A DNA stretch of 64,000 nt. It comes from Oryzias latipes (lineage: Eukaryota > Chordata > Actinopteri > Beloniformes > Adrianichthyidae). Each line of letters begins with the position of its first letter. Position 1 is the first letter of the stretch. The position numbers and the translations under genes were made by a program. Where the stretch lies: assembly GCF_002234675.1 (NCBI RefSeq), contig NC_019867.2, positions 7,367,561 to 7,431,560 of the forward strand. Direction: 5' to 3'. Positions 12,972 to 26,800 of the stretch are shown here, in pieces. The notes beneath the pieces are model-generated. The model saw only the letters and a program-made list of their open reading frames with translations. It made no database searches and had not been told where the DNA came from.

Positions 12972-13482
12972 ACGGTGGTCGCACAGAGCACCGCGCACAG
13001 GAGCTTCTCCAAGCCTTTTAAAAGTGTAGCTACAGCAAGTACAGGGTAAAAACTGAGTACGCTCAAGCTGGAATAGATGGATTAAACAGGACAAACACCT
13101 CGTCTGACATCGATGCGCGTCCAACTGCCATCAAAACAGCACATGGAGCCTTTTTATTTGCACAGATGAAAGCGAGGTCCAAGAGCTCCAGCAGCCATCT
13201 TTCACACAGAATCGCCTTTCCTTTGGTTCATGTTGGTCTATATGAAGTGAGAGTTCAAAAAAGATTTCAAAGTATCAATCGTGGACATCAGAGCACATCA
13301 TCCAGCCAGAGGAGCATCCAGAAGATGAGCAGCAGACGTTGGTCACTGTCAAGGCGCTTCCCCCCCCCCCAGCAGGTCGTCTTCATATCAAACTCTTTGT
13401 GACCGTTGCAGCTTTTGCGGAGCTCCTTTCCGGCTCAAACAAACTGTACTATAGTTGTAAATAAAGCATCTGTATTGGGGTA
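12972..13482 (+). other. dmxl1: dmxl1 3' UTR with poly(A) signal
   Basis: The sequence after the TAG stop is non-coding. It carries an AATAAA hexamer at 13460-13465, so a short 3' UTR of about 500 nt ending near 13480 is likely. A run of ten C bases lies near 13361-13370. Cleavage position is inferred. Confidence 0.6.
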
Positions 13483-16156
13483 AACGCTCTAAATGTCAGG
13501 ATCCATGGTGGAGATGTTGCAGCGAGCGCCACGCTGCTGTCTGCTGAGCGTGACGCGGCTCACAGACTGGAAAACAGCCAGTCTGGCTGCGTGCAGCAGA
13601 AGCAGCCTGCCAACGCCGCTCGACTTCATAAATTAACACGTCTCGTTTGTTTAATTAAACTAACTAAACGATAGCGGCTCTTAACGCCACCGCTGCCAGC
13701 CCGGATCCATCGGGGGAATAGCTTTATGGTCGAGGATAAAGTCGCAAATGAATTTGACACCGATGGGATCTGGCTAATCTGTGAGCTGCAGAGGGTTTTT
13801 ATTTGTCTCAAATTAAAACCAGCTCTGGTCTTTCACAGACACGAGCGTTGGGACTCCGCCCATCCTAAACGTGGTAGCTCCCTACAGAGTCGTCGGAGTT
13901 GATTTTCCATTTGCACATTAGTTGAGCTCAATCACGGGGTTAAAGTGGTAACAATAGGAGACAGACGAGGTAACACGTGCAATGTTTTTGTCTCAGTTTG
14001 GATCATAGAAGCAGCTCTTAAAGTGTCCTTAATCTTGACTTCTGCCAACACAGGAGCACTAATACTGATTTGTATGGTACTGCTTTGCACAAAGTAGCTT
14101 TAATTAAACGAGGCTATCATTGACATGAGAGACCAGCAGTTATATCTTTTCTGGCTACTTTTTTTTTTGTGTTTTTGTGTGGCGGGGACTGATGACACGC
14201 AGATGACCTTGTACTTTTGCTGTTGACAATGAAAGCAGGTGCAGGTGGATACATTTTACATTTTAATTGAGCTTTTGTTTTATTTTGGTAACAATGCACC
14301 TCTCCCTCATCGTCCAACACCCGACATTTGTGCCCCGTAGTTGAACTAGCAACCTTTACTTAATTTGCCACGTTTATGATCACCTGTATTTTTTTTTTTT
14401 CATTTAATGATGGTTCTTGTGTAATTCAGCTCCCGCACATGTTTGGATTACATAATCCGAGTGATACCTAATGCTCCTGTGCTGCTGAAGCAGTCACACA
14501 TTGAATTTCGAGCAGGTTTAATGCAATTATGTAAATACATCAGACAGTTAACTGCATAATCACAGCTAGTTCTAGCAGAATAGTGAGTAATAAAAGCCAC
14601 TTTAAGACTGTACAGACCAGTGTACTTATGAAACATGTTCATATATTTAGTGGAGATCAAGAAGTTATTTGAATATTTTTCCTTGTGGTTGGAGAGCCCA
14701 GTCCTCCTGCAGCAGCTGGAGAGTAAAATCTGTTTTTATCAGATTTATGTGCTCAGTCACTGGAGAATACTTTTTTTTTTTAATATATATATAAATATAT
14801 GAATTTATCAGAGTATTTCTTGACAGTCTGGACTGAAACGACTCGATGTGTAGGATTGCAGCTGTTGCACAAGAATAAACATTTCCGCTTTATTAAAGGA
14901 TTCTCTTTTACCCTCATCGATCAACAAATGTGAATTTAATCAGATGATTCTAATTTTCTAATGTAAGTTGTTGCAACAAACACAAATGTGCTGAATCCAT
15001 TAAAGATTTATGTAAAACTATCAGTGTGTGGGGAATTTTCTGAAAAGGTTTTCCTTCAAGGTTTAAAAAAAAAAAATCATATCTTCACCATCTGCAGGAT
15101 AAGTTTTAAATGTTTAGTTTTTCTAGCATTCCTGGTTAGGAAAAAGTGTGTTTTTCTGTTAGCGTGTGTGTTCATGTCCTGCAGCAGTCCTGAACAGCAA
15201 AGGGACCAGATGGTTTTCCCTATTTTACATTCTTACTGCCCCTACTACAGACTCAAAAAGTCAAGGTTTGCGCACACTAATTAACCGGTGTAACGTGACG
15301 TTAGTGGGGGTGGGCTAATCTGGGGCTGGGGGTGCCTTCCGTGCTCCTGTACCTCCCTGCTCTTTGGCGTTGGAGGCCCCTGTGGCGGTCCTGCTGGCCC
15401 TCGTCTGGCTGGATTGGCGGGCAGATTCAGAGTCTGGCGGGACATCCTGCAGATTTCCTAAACTTCCCCCTTTCTTCTGTGCTCTTACCCCCCCCATCTC
15501 CAACACCCCTCCCTTCTTCTTATCCCCAGGATACAAATGTAATCTATATAAAAAAAGTTTAACCTAAATTACAAAAGGGATTTATAGAAATACACACCTT
15601 GTGTGTAAGAAGATCCAGAAGCCCCTGTTGTAATAGTAAAATATGTCCAACACAAGAGGCCTTGTGAAAAACGAAAAAAGGAATGTGGGTGCGGTTAACA
15701 AAAAATAAACAAATAACCTCAGCTGCCAAGGAAATCCAACATTTACTTTTGCCAAATCATCTAAAAGTTACATAAACCTGTTCATCACCCTCATGGCATC
15801 CAAAAAAAAAAAAACATGGTTGCTATGGAGATAAAACCAACAGAAAAGCTGTCTTTTTGAGAAGTGTGTTTTTTTTTTTCTTCTTCATGAATTGGTCACG
15901 CGCAGCTCAAAACAAGGTGGCAGAGAGCAGAAGGGCCTGTAGCAGCCTCTCACCCAATGAGGGCGGGTAACGGGGGGTTCCAGCGAGGGGGGGGGGGGGG
16001 GTAGTAGCCCCTGCGGGCTAACAACGCTGCTCGCCACTTCCATATTTCTCCCCAGTTTATTGGTACAAACAAAAAAATGTTGAACCAAGTCAAAAAAAAA
16101 ATAAGCATGTTAGAAAAACTAAAAGCATTTAATTAATTTTATTCTAAATAAAGGAC
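13483..16156. other. convergent intergenic spacer dmxl1 / hsd17b4
   Basis: This is the spacer between the two 3' ends. I see no gene in it; TNFAIP8, which lies between these genes in human, was looked for and not found. It holds poly-T tracts, a C-rich patch at about 15466-15535 and a G-run cluster at 15961-16001. Confidence 0.6.
15961..16001 (+). other. G-run cluster, possible G-quadruplex
   Basis: The plus strand carries runs of 3, 3, 6 and 15 G bases within 41 nt (the last run is at 15987-16001). It lies between the two convergent 3' ends. Confidence 0.5.
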
Positions 16157-16177
16157 TTTATTTAATTTCAATTTATT
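16157..16177 (-). terminator. hsd17b4: hsd17b4 poly(A) signals
   Basis: Two AATAAA hexamers on the minus strand (TTTATT at 16157-16162 and 16172-16177) lie about 190-210 nt beyond the hsd17b4 stop codon, giving a short 3' UTR. Assignment is by position only. Confidence 0.5.
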
Positions 16178-16363
16178 TTTATTCCATTCTAGCTGCACAT
16201 TAAAAGTTAGAAAAACATTTTTTTAATTTGCATAAGTTCTTAATAAACTGCTCAGAAAACTGTTTTAAGTGGATCAGTGGGTGAAATGTTAACCTCTGAC
16301 AGAAGAACAGACACCGATCAAAAGTGTGGTTAGTTCTCAAGAACATCGGTTTTGACGAGGAGC

Positions 16364-17821
16364 TCAAAGTTTGGCGTAATCCTTCAGGATGACCTCCAGC
16401 TTCTGACTCAGCATGATGTTCCCCCTCATTTTTAGCTTCCCAGAGAAAAAAGCCTGAAAACGAAAAAAAAAGATAAACGTCAGTAATTACATTTTTTCCA
16501 AAGACGCAAGGTGTCCTCTGCTTTGCGGCTGCCTCCACTCATTATGCACAAGCGGGCTCAAACCCGCTCTGAAACAAGAGGAGGCATGAAATAAACCTGC
16601 CTCCGCTGCAATAGTGGTCGGTCGGGTCAGGGTGACCCTGGATGACAGGCTGCAGCATCACTTTCAAGTCCACCTGTAATCTCTGCTCATCTTCTCCCTC
16701 ATCATCCCAGAGTCCAGCTGAGGGACCGTCAGCCCACAGACTCCTTGTAAATACCCTGCCCATCAATAGCAAACTCCCCAGGAGGCAAATGAGATAGCCA
16801 CAGAGACACCCCCCCCGCGGACACATGTGATGCAACAGACAACAAGTGCATCTCATTGATCGTCTCCGCAGAGCCGTCCTGAAGCGGCTCGCCTTCCATC
16901 TTTCATCTAACGTGATGAAATCAAAGTGGACTTCCTTACAGGTGGGAAGGCGCCTTCGCTTTGATCACACTGTACAGAAAGGACTTCATAATATCAGGGA
17001 ATGACATTAGCAGAGACTTTCTTTTTTATACTTTTTCCAAAACGGATGAAAGAGTTTAAAAGAACGCCTGTGTGTCACCTTCTGAGGCATCAGGTTCCCC
17101 TTCACCACTTCCATGAAGTCCTCATCCGATATGGTGATGGTCACATCTGCCTTTCCCTTGTACGGGCCTTTGTGAAGGGAGCCGCTGCCGTTCTTCAGAT
17201 CAATGGCTGCAGAAAGACAAAAAGCTTCCATCTGTCTGGTTCGTCACTGGAGAAACTGCTGTTACCGTTGCACACAAAACGCAAATCCTCTGATCAGAGG
17301 CCGACCGCTCTACCTCTGCACCACAGAATCTCCTGAATCTTTTCTTTAGGTTTTACGCAGTATGAACTCAGCTGCTGCAGCTCTGATTTATGCTCCCTCC
17401 CTGCCAGACTCTCCAGAAGGAGGACAAGAAGCACACAGACAGTGAGACCATGTTGCTCCTCTTTGCAGACCAGGTCTGCTCCGTGCTCCGATTCCAACAC
17501 GGCAACAAAAAGACAGCATGAGAACGCCTCATGTATGTTTCAGCTCCTCCTGTCCTGTCCTGTCACACCACCACACATTCGTTACTATTTTAAAGAGCTC
17601 TGCATTTTTCCAAATGATCTGCACTGAGCTGACACGTTGTTCGTGATTGAGCAGTGCTGTTTTTTTGTTGCTGAACACTCACTCCACTGCGCGGCCTTCT
17701 TCCCATCCTTCGTGATCTCCCAGCCGAACACGGCGTTCACCTTCTTGACCAACTCGGAGCCCAAGTCTTTGATTCGACGGCCGATCTCTGCGAACACCAG
17801 CTCGCTCTGGAGGCCTCCCCC
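16364..17821 (-). other. hsd17b4: hsd17b4 exons 23-25: SCP-2 domain and PTS1
   Basis: The exons encode about residues 619-736. [20 protein letters not shown] and [13 protein letters not shown] begin a sterol-carrier-protein-2 fold. [20 protein letters not shown] is the SCP-2 core, and the last exon gives [20 protein letters not shown] followed by a terminal DYAKL. AKL at the C-terminus is a peroxisomal import tripeptide of the SKL class. Confidence 0.93.
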
Positions 17822-20800
17822 CTGCTCAGAGACAGAGACACGAACTCTTGATCTGAACTCAGAGTTCGGCTGCTTAATTTCTAGCAAACCAACTTCCAAC
17901 TGCCTTTTCTCTCTGTGAGTTAATTAAATCAAGTCATTTGCAGAGATCAGATCTGCAAAAGAGGAAGATTGTACCGCCACACTGATGTTTCAGCATAGAT
18001 GTCCATCAGGCATTAAAAAAATGCACCCAAACGGTTCTAGTTGATTATAATAAACTAATTCCTGAAACTGTTTTTGCACAGTTTACATCCAAAACAGTAG
18101 AGCATTCATCTTTTAGGCCGAATCATAAAAGTAAAGGAGTTTTGTCGACAGGAGTATTTTTACCTGAGAGAGCTTTTCAGGAGAACCCTCTGAAGTGCCG
18201 TGCAAATCCACGTAAGCCCCGGTCAGCACAACCTCCCCGGTTTCCTTCACCTGAGTGAGAGATGATCAGAAGAGCAAAGGTGAGGAAAAGAAGCTCATTT
18301 GTCCTATGAAGCTGTTGATTGGCTGAAATCCACAGTAAAACACTGACTTTGCACTGGATGTGGATTCTGTTGCCCTCCTTCCACATCTCGGTCTGAAGCG
18401 ACTGACCTGGAGTTACCGGCTTTGCAAAGCGAACCTGGAAAGAGACGATTAAAGCAGAACTTTAATCGAAATCATTTGATTATCCAAATACTGTTGGATC
18501 CGGAGGCTGGATTTAAGGGAGTTCGTTATAGAAAATGTTTGATCAATCATTAAATATAATCTATGTAGCTGAAATGGTGTAACTAATCTCAAATCTGAGG
18601 AGGCTCAATAGACGGAACACATATCTAAATGTTGGAGATCAGGAATAAACTCCAAAAGTCAGTTCATTTTTATGCAAAACTTGTATTTTTGTACATTATT
18701 AAGCTTCCAAATGAATTCAGATTAAGGCTGCACAATCACAGCAAATGCAGTTTTCCCCCCAGGAGACAGGCAGAGCAGCGGAGCATGATTTCAATGGCAG
18801 ATCAGACTCTAGTCCGTAGAGTCAAGTCAATAAACGTTGTAGATTTTTGCTGAGGATGCACAACGAGGACTAAATCACTCACCTTGATGGCCTTGAATCT
18901 GGAGGGGTCGTTGTCTGCAAACTGCTTGAGAACGTGTCTCCCCGCGAAGCCGAACGAGCACAAGCCGTGCAGGATGGGTTTCTTAAAGCCTGACCAAAGA
19001 GCGTTTTCAAAAATCAACAAGATGCAAAAATCCATTTCCCTTCACCCAAAAGGAAGTTTGACCCACACAGACTCACCTCCCATGGCGGCAAAACTGGGGT
19101 CTATATGAAGAGGGTTCCAATCCCCGCTCAGACGGTACAAGGCAGCCTGAAAGCACAAGGGGAGCAGGCATTGTTTAGATCCATATCTAATTCATAAACC
19201 CCTGAACTTCTTGTACACAGAGGTGGTTAGAAATTAAATCATCCCAGCAATGTCTAAATTTGGAAAGATCTTTGAAGTCATACAAGGGTTTGAAATGCTT
19301 CAGGGGCTCTGTTGTGTGTTTCTTTTTAATTCTCTTACTTCACTTTTATGCTGCTTCATGTAGTCGGCAAGCCTTTCTTTTTTTTTGACACAGAACGAAA
19401 AACCACGCTCAAGACTTCTGTCCCACGCTCACATTTAGTCTCAAACTTCATGATTATTTCAGAGGAAAACAACTATGTTCTATTTTCACCCACATATAAT
19501 CAGTTTAGCTGATTTATTCTGCACCAAAACCCACACAGTCGCACTCACTTGGTCTCTGGTGGTTGAATCAATCACCACAGCATCTGGTGCACGATTAGGA
19601 GGAGGCAGAGGAGGCTGCAGGAAGATAACACAGGAAGAAAAAAGAAATTATTAAAAGCATGTTAATTAAAACTAAATTTCTTAAATTTTGAGTTTCATCT
19701 GTAAATAAAGCTGTAATATTCTGAAGTACAACTATTTACCAACAATCATTCTTACAAGTGTACCTAACCTCATATTCTGATGCTCTCCCGCTGGCTTACA
19801 GCCCCTCACAACCTCAATCTAACATTCCCGGTGCTACAAAAATGGCGAGCAACATCGGAGCTATCCATCTGTTCAGTTTGATCAAGATGTCTCAGACGTA
19901 GAGCGGAGTAGGGAGCTTGTGCCCCCCCCCCCCCAATGTATTTTCTTCATCACAAATACGATCTTTTTCCAACTGCATTTTTTCGTCTGTTCCTGATTCA
20001 CGACGATTCGAACAAAGAAATACTCAGAAAAGCAATTTTGAGTTTTATTTTCTTCATAGATGTCCTCCAACATCAGAAAAAAATGCCATAAGAACATGTT
20101 TAAAAAAAAAAAAAACACAATTTTCATTGGAGCGGCTCTCCAACTGATTTGCAGTTAAAAAAAATTTTGTCACATTTGTGTGAATGTGAAAAGCAAGGTA
20201 AAAATGAGAAACATACTTTGGCTTTGTCCGAGTTACGCTTTACTCCAAAGCCTCCAGCTCCGACCACAAACACAGAAAACTGGTTGTAGCACACCAGCTC
20301 CTTCCCACTGTAGGTGTTCACTGGAAGACAGAGCCAACACTTCAGCTTTACAGATGTATCACTCCATTCATAAAAACACAAATGCTTTTTGTGTGTTTGT
20401 GAAACTTGACATACTTTGCAGAGTTCATGCAACAAGTAATGGTGTGATTTTATCAGTATTTTCTGCCTCCAGGAGGACAGAGAGACGATTGAAACTCTGC
20501 TCCTCAGCTCAGCATAGTTTAGGGCGAGTCAGATTACTTTAAACGGATCATTTACTACATAAACTCTGGGAAGAGAGCCAGGCTGATGGGAGTCTGAGCA
20601 GCTTAAAACAAAAGACAAATGTTTCAAATTCAAAAGTTATCAGATTTACTTTGCACATCTGCTTAATTCCATGTGATAGTACATTTAAAAAAACAATCAA
20701 ATCTGCTTCCACAGGAGGCAAACGTGACAACAGATCTTCCTTTTTATACCTTTATTCCAGCAGAAGATGACTAAAATCAATTGTAATTTCATGCAATGCT

Positions 20801-23800
20801 TCTTTAGCAGGGCTCCCGCAAAGCATCCCCTTGTTGTTTGGGTGGGGGGGGGGGTTAGATTGGAACAAATATAGATCAGAGTGAATCTCATAACATCCAT
20901 CTCTGAGGGATTGTCGAACAAAATCATGAGCTTTTCCAAGTCCATAATTCCAGACTTTTAATTATTATTTGATTCTCTGTGAGGTAGATCATTAAAACCG
21001 GCGCAGAACAATAAATACGGCGAGTGATGGCGTTTATCTGAACTCACCATCCAACAGAATGACAGCTCCAGAACCTTTGTCCAGCACGTCTGCGACAGTG
21101 GCTTCAGAGATCAGCTCACCTGCAGATTTCAGTTCAGAGAGTCACTTTTAATTTTATGTGCAAACTGCTTATAACACTAAAAGCTGATGAGCAAAACCCT
21201 TCAATAAAGAGATGAAAGATTTAAAGTACGACAAGAAGCACCAAGTTTTTTTTGTGTTTTTCCTGCTGTACTAAGACACGTCGCCGACACTTATACTCCC
21301 CGTTTAGAATATAAAAGCAGAGTTAAAGCAGATTCTCGCTGTGCAGCGGGAGTCACAGCTTCACAAGATTCCAGAAATAACATCCAAAGCAGCACCAAGT
21401 GCTGCTAAACGCCCCGGTGGGAGCAGGCAGACCGTCAGGGATTCATCTTCTACACAAAACCCGAGCTGTGTGACTTCAACATCATGCTAATGCAGAAGGC
21501 ACAAGCTGAGATCACACTGATTAATTTATCAGAACATGGGTTTGTTTTCCTCAATATGCATGTATGCAGTGATGATGGTCTCCGGTCCGGTTTTCAGATT
21601 TAGTTTTTTCCCCCACCACAGAATCAGATTAGTTTTCATTTATTCTTGTTTTGAATAAAAAGATGGTTTTGCATTGAGATCTGTAATATGGTTAGGTATG
21701 TTATTGCAACAGGAATCCAAAAGAACCACTATGATGAAAAGCGTGTTTTTGTAGCATTTTTCTCATGATGGAGGACATTTAAAGAATTTCAGATCTAAAC
21801 TTTATTCAAACCATGATGGATCAGGGGCAGATACAAAACCCTCCATTTAAAAGAAAAGCTCAGCTTTGTGATGCAACTGGCCGAAATCTCCCTTCTCTGC
21901 TCTATTCTGATGCATCCGCTTGCAGACAAATGGATCCATTATTGTCTTTATCTTCCTCGTCTGAGCTGCCATCTGACTTAAAACATTGCTGCTGGATAGC
22001 TTTCATATTGTTCACCATTTTTGTTGCTCCGCTAATGTTAACTAGGGTTGTGAGGGGCTGGAAGCAGGAGAGTGTTACCAAGGGAATGATGGGATATCAG
22101 CGTAGGGTCACTTACTCCCCCGCCAGCCAATTTCTGATGAATTCCTGCTGCTCTGCAGAAAATTTGTCTTAAAAAACCGACAGAGGTTTTCGACTTTGGC
22201 TAAAAACTGCATAATCATAATTAAAAGACCACCGGGAACACTTTGACAATAGATAAAGATGTAATTGGAGTGGGACTTTAGGAGTTTCGATGAGACGGTT
22301 TCCATTCCAATGTATTTTTATTTCTACAATTTAGGAATAAATGTTTCCACACAAAGATTTTTACATGCAACAAAACCTTTACAAGTTTTAAAAAGTGACA
22401 TGAATTTTTAGTAATGACAAACAAATCAGACTTTATTACATTCATTTTTTTTTCTCATTCCCAACAGTTTCATACAATAAAAACTGTTTTTTTAGAGTAA
22501 GATACCTGATGTTGGCAGAGGTTTGTAAAGCTCCAGGTACTGCTCTCCATGCAAAACCTGACAAAACACAACTGCTGTGACACACATTCACAAAGAAGCC
22601 TCACAAGTGTGTCCTACTACACTTTCTTGTGTGTGAAATATTCCATATGGAGAAAAATCTGCAGAAACATACATTAAATTAAAAAAAAAGAAACACTTGT
22701 GGAGTGGAGAAACGGCTGCCTTACCCGTGTGAAGTCGATGTTGAGTCCAGGGACTGAGCTCAGCCCGCCATCCATCATGGAGGACTGCGACGGAATGACC
22801 CCGAAGGTGGGGAGGCAGCTAAAGTCAGGATGCCCTTCATACAGGAACCTACATCAACATGCAAGCGTTACTGAAGTGAGAAAAAAAACATGGACAGCTG
22901 AAGCAAGACGAAGGCAAAAATAACAGCACAGATGGCCACAGGCGTGTGACTCAGTCCGCTCTTCTTGCAGGTCACTGTAAGAATAATTATCTTTTCTTTT
23001 TTCTTCTTTTATTCAAACAAATTGCTTTTTCAGAGTCCTAAAGGAGATGGCTGCCACTAACGCACACAGATGCATACCTGAGGTGGTCGGGGTCTTTGGT
23101 GGACATGCCCACTCCCAGAGCATACAGGATGCACTGAGTGTGAGAGTAGCTGAAGGAGGATGTGGGAAGTTTCTGTCCAACCGCCATTGTCTGAGATAGA
23201 AGAACATGAGACAGAAGAAAAAGACTATTTAGATCCATCAAACTAACTAAAACGTGTAAAGAAAGTTCAATAAAGGGAACTTCTTTTTACAAAAATATGG
23301 TCAAAGAAAAAACATTCCAAGAACTTAAAGGAAAAAAATATGTTTTGGTGTAATTTAAGGTAAAAATCTAGTTACCGGTAGTCATTTCCTGTTTTGAGGA
23401 AGTAAAAAGGAGCAGATGGGTAAGTTTGGTGTTTATGACAGGAATACATAAGAACAGATGGTGGTGGACTTCACGAAAAGGATGAAAATTGCAGGAGGAG
23501 GAGACAAGTTGTGGACAAGTAGACAAATTTATTACATCTTGTGTGGACGTCATATCTAAATGAGATCTGCAACCGTAAAGTTGTGACGGTAAAGTGTAGC
23601 CAGACGGCATGGAGTGGTGGTGGTGTGGCATGACTCTGGTGGTGAGGAAGATGAGTCTTTGTCAGAAACTAATTAAAGTCCCACTCCGATCATCTTCTGA
23701 TCTATTGTAAAAGCGTTCTCGTGGTCTTTTAATGACGTTTATAGCCAAAATTTAAAAAGCTGTCATTTTCTAGGACATTGTTATACGAAACAGCAGGAGT

Positions 23801-26800
23801 TCATTAGAAATCTGCCTCAGAGTTGTGGGCGGGATTGGTGCAGAGCAACCCCACCCCCCTTCCCCTTCCTCTTACTGAGATCTCATCATTTATGCACTCT
23901 ACCCCTAGCTTACAGCCCCTCACAACCCCAACCTAACATTACTGGTAAAACCTAAACGGCGAGCAATAGTGGAGCTATCCAACCGAAGAGTTTTGAGTCG
24001 GATTCCAGCTCAGATGAGGAAAAAGCATATTTTCTACATATTTAATGCAATCTTTTTCTAACCAAAATTTCTCGTCTGCTCCAGAAATACAATTTTATGC
24101 TTAAATTTTCTCAATACATGTGCTCCATCATCAGAAAAATGTCAAAAGAACATGTTAAGAACACTGAAAACACAATTTTCATCAGTAGGGGTCTTTAAAA
24201 AAACAACAGATCTGAAAACGTGTTTGATCCACCAACACCTTTTCTTGCTACTTTCCTTTCATTGTCAATAAGCAGAAAATTGGTCTGTGAAGACAATAAA
24301 AGAGGATTTTAAAGACCATGAAGTAGGAGGGTCTTCATTTATTTTTGGCTGAATGCAAAAAAAAATAAAAAATCAAGCCTGTTTGAGTTAAATTGTTGGT
24401 GCTCAGCTATTCATTAAGTCATTTTTTGTTATTTAGTTAAGGCTGGAAGTTTCACTGCAATTACAATAAAATAATAAATTAAAGTGGAACACTCCAAAAT
24501 TTGATGAAATGCATCTTTAGAAGAGTCAAGAAGATCAAATCTAATCTGTGATTATCAGCAGTCCTCACAGTTTAAGGACCTGCGGGGGTGTCAGGGTTGG
24601 AACAAAATCAGCAATTCAGAAAAGAGCTGGAGGACACGAGGCAGAGGTTTGTGAGCGATCAGCAGAACTCCAAAGCAGGTTCTGATTTTGACGGGCGGTC
24701 AAGAACTTGGACGAGGAGGGGGGCGTTTGGCCTGTGCCAGCATTCAAAAATCAGCCTTTTGACGACACTAAAGCAAATGAGAGAAAATGATCCCACAACA
24801 ACACGTGTAAGCTAAAGTATTCACTGAAATGAACGTCACAACTTTCTGTCAGCTGAAAGTAAAAACAACCAGTAAAACAAAATAAACACAACAACAAAAT
24901 CCCATTTACTTTATTCTTTTTCTGTTCTCAGATGGGCTTTATAATTTTACTTTGACACATTCATAAACAAAAAAATTCTATTTTGGTTTTTCCTTTTTCA
25001 GGAAATAAAGTCAATTAAAAATGTTTGCTTGAAAAAAGTAAATATGCGCAGAGACTAAAGTTAAATGATAGAAACTATTACATTAAAGGTCAAAAGTCAA
25101 ACACTATGAGCTTTTTCCATATCCATGACCAGCATGAACATAAAAACTGGAGTCACAGTCGATCATGAAGAAGCATGTGGTTTGAATCCCACTCTAGATA
25201 GGATATTACCCCTCAGAAATCATCCTAAAGTGGGGCCTCTGGAGACATTCGATTAATTAAAACTGCATTAAAATGCAGATGTGGGAAATGCTGTGGCTTC
25301 AGAACAATTTCAACATTCCTTTTGATTTCACGTTATATGTTCCCACAGAGATTACTGACACAGGATCCCATTATCAAAAGGGAAATGAGTCTTTGAGTAA
25401 AATAAAAAAAAAAAGCAGCTTTTTATAAGGAGACGAGGCGGCTCTGTTGAATCACTACTCATTAAGCGTGTTGTTAATGAATCTGTGGATGTGGATCAAC
25501 TTTAGCTTCTTTAAATTATAAACTTAAACAAACCTTAACAATAAATCACACAAATCTGAAATCCCAACAGAAACTGACATCGTTGAGGTTTCTTAATCTT
25601 CTAAATTTTGCACCAAAACTCTGTGACTGTGAAGCATGTTAAGATTCTGCTGGATGTAAATAAAAAAATAAAAAAAACTAGTTAAATAGACAAATGTGGT
25701 AAAAAACCAGCAAACCAGACAAATTGCGTGTCATTTTCTACCTGCAGCCCTGCACATGAGAGCTCACTTCTCTTTTCTCGTGGTGCAAGAACCAAACAAA
25801 AGGAAGTGGCACTGCAGAGCACAAAGGGGACAACTCCAACCTGTGAGAGAGGTGGGCGGCTTTTCTACAGAACTACAGGTAGAAAAAGCTGAGCAACTGG
25901 AAGTCATGCTGCTTTGATTTGATTATTACACACATTTCTGCCGTTCTGTACATCCTATTCTGTGCCAAATGTTTCAACTTTCTCTTAAAAACCATCACAA
26001 TTTATTATTTCCCATAATAGACATGGATGTTTCTCTGCTTTCTCAAAGATTGAACCTCTTTCTAACATCTTTGTTGCCCTTTTGTAAAAGCAAATCATGT
26101 TTTTTTTTCATGATTTTAAAAACTACAGCCTCTAATTTAATAAGGGATTCAAATATTGTGTCATGTGTTTTATGTTTTTCCCTTTCAAAAGGCACATATT
26201 GTAAAACATTAAGTAGCACAGAATATATTTATTGTAGTTGCATATATTGTTAAATATACAAATGCAATTAAACAGCATGTTTAAATCCCATAAACAGAAA
26301 CATAGGTAAAGTACAGCAAGGACAACAGTCTAGAAGCTCCATTACCCAAAAGCACTCAGTAAAAGTGTAGCATAGCAGAAATGAAACCTTAAATTTGACA
26401 TTTTGGGGTATTTTGTTCATCTCTTCTAGTTAAAGTGGGGAAATGGCTTCTGAGCGACCCTCAGAAATTAACAGATATACGAGCATTTCAAAATAAAATG
26501 CCCTTACATGTAAACGGACTATTGCATCCCACCAGAAGCTTCTTGAGAATCGAAACGTCCGAGTGAATAGTTTCATGCAGCGTGAGTTCACTCGTAACTC
26601 CATGTTTTATTGAAGCAACTCAGCCTTATGCGAGCTGTCAGCAGTTCACTCCAACGGCAAACAGAGCAACGTGAAGGAGATCCTGCCAAGGGAGCCTCCA
26701 CTGATTCTAAAGCTAATCGGAGCAGATGCTTGTTTGGGGTGCCAACTTCCAACATTTAAAGGAGATATCAAAACTGGGTGTTAGAGGAACTTTGCTAAGA

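Noticed and set aside
12693..13124. 143-codon minus-strand ORF
   Set aside because: Shadow of the last dmxl1 exon on the other strand.
13483..16156. Search for TNFAIP8 between dmxl1 and hsd17b4
   Set aside because: No ORF or exon resembling the TNFAIP8 helical bundle was found on either strand.
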